This document shows positions 5,904 through 6,047 of a DNA stretch of 6,047 nt, piece after piece. The DNA is from JBBRFH01 sp038224615. GTDB taxonomy: Bacteria; Planctomycetota; Phycisphaerae; Tepidisphaerales; Tepidisphaeraceae. The stretch is taken from positions 1 through 6,047 of the forward strand of contig JBBRFH010000216.1 in assembly GCA_038224615.1 (NCBI GenBank). Direction: 5' to 3'. Each line of letters opens with the position of its first letter. The stretch's first letter is position 1. The notes beneath the pieces were generated by a model. It saw nothing but the letters and a program-made list of their open reading frames with translations. It had not been told where the DNA came from and searched no databases. The translations under genes and the position numbers were made by a program.

Positions 5904-6047
5904 CTACGGCCTCTGCAGGCGCTGCGCGTAGTGGTCGAGCGTCCGCTGCCAATCATCGTAAAGCAGTTGCTCCCAGGCGGTCGCCACCACGGGATGCAGC
6001 TCGTTCGGGTCCTGCCGCGTCAGAAGACGACGGTGATTCTGGACTTC
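5904..6047 (-). CDS. unrecognised protein, C-terminal 47 residues
   Basis: An open frame enters from the right edge and ends in TAG at 5906-5904. Its composition looks protein-like, acidic and aromatic: LLTRQDPNELHPVV, then AWEQLLYDDWQRTLDHYAQRLQRP, which should form one or two amphipathic helices. No start codon is needed because the 5' end is outside the window. It shares its frame with the integrase remnant behind it, separated only by the TAG, so it could be an unrelated upstream gene, or less likely an earlier part of a fused or broken reading frame. I do not recognise the family and do not see recombinase core-binding features. Coding potential is judged by eye from a short piece. Confidence 0.45.
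   Translation of the reverse strand, partial: EVQNHRRLLTRQDPNELHPVVATAWEQLLYDDWQRTLDHYAQRLQRP

Noticed and set aside
1..6047. CRISPR array, toxin-antitoxin pair, retron or other defence module
   Set aside because: No regularly spaced repeats were seen, and no small gene pair, reverse transcriptase or nuclease motif is present in any frame I examined.

Overview
The window is GC-rich chromosomal DNA, probably from a member of the Planctomycetota (Phycisphaerae or a related lineage). That placement is an inference from the wording of the rRNA methyltransferase, the weak Shine-Dalgarno use and the overall gene style; no marker here settles it. The left four fifths is ordinary, densely packed coding sequence. 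The right fifth (about 4850-6047) is accessory sequence made of decayed mobile-element pieces around a tRNA gene.

Layout: (1) 2-496, plus strand: the C-terminal 164 codons of RsmA/KsgA, the 16S rRNA adenine dimethyltransferase. (2) 435-944, minus strand: a small four-helix membrane protein resembling DUF4149, whose 3' end overlaps the 3' end of rsmA by 62 bp. It has a candidate leaderless promoter next to a perfect 9-bp-arm palindrome. (3) 1049-3148 and 3149-4846, minus strand: two tandem, abutting genes (TAAATG junction) for paralogous multi-pass membrane proteins. They share a GT-C glycosyltransferase-like architecture: an acidic residue in the first external loop, an IDYxPxRL motif, an FKGQ motif, TSNLP and IPCQxHERYL. 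They are probably lipid-linked-sugar-dependent glycosyltransferases acting on the outer face of the membrane, perhaps as a pair. (4) 4891-5205, plus strand: a collapsed ISAs1-family transposase. The N-terminal domain, with a nonsense codon, is joined out of frame to the C-terminal tail, and the catalytic core is missing. (5) 5291-5375, plus strand: an intact tRNA-Ser(CGA) with a well-placed sigma-70-type promoter. (6) 5376-5543: no gene seen. (7) 5544-5903, minus strand: the C-terminal remnant of a tyrosine recombinase, lying against the tRNA as expected for an integrated element. (8) 5904-6047, minus strand: the last 47 codons of an unrecognised gene that runs off the right edge.

The two glycosyltransferase-like genes form a translationally coupled unit and may be co-transcribed with the DUF4149-like gene, although that gene seems to have its own promoter. 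The right-hand part reads as a tRNA-associated integration hotspot in decay. I saw no CRISPR array, toxin-antitoxin pair, defence system or riboswitch. The least described items are the paralogous membrane-protein pair and the unidentified gene fragment at the right edge.
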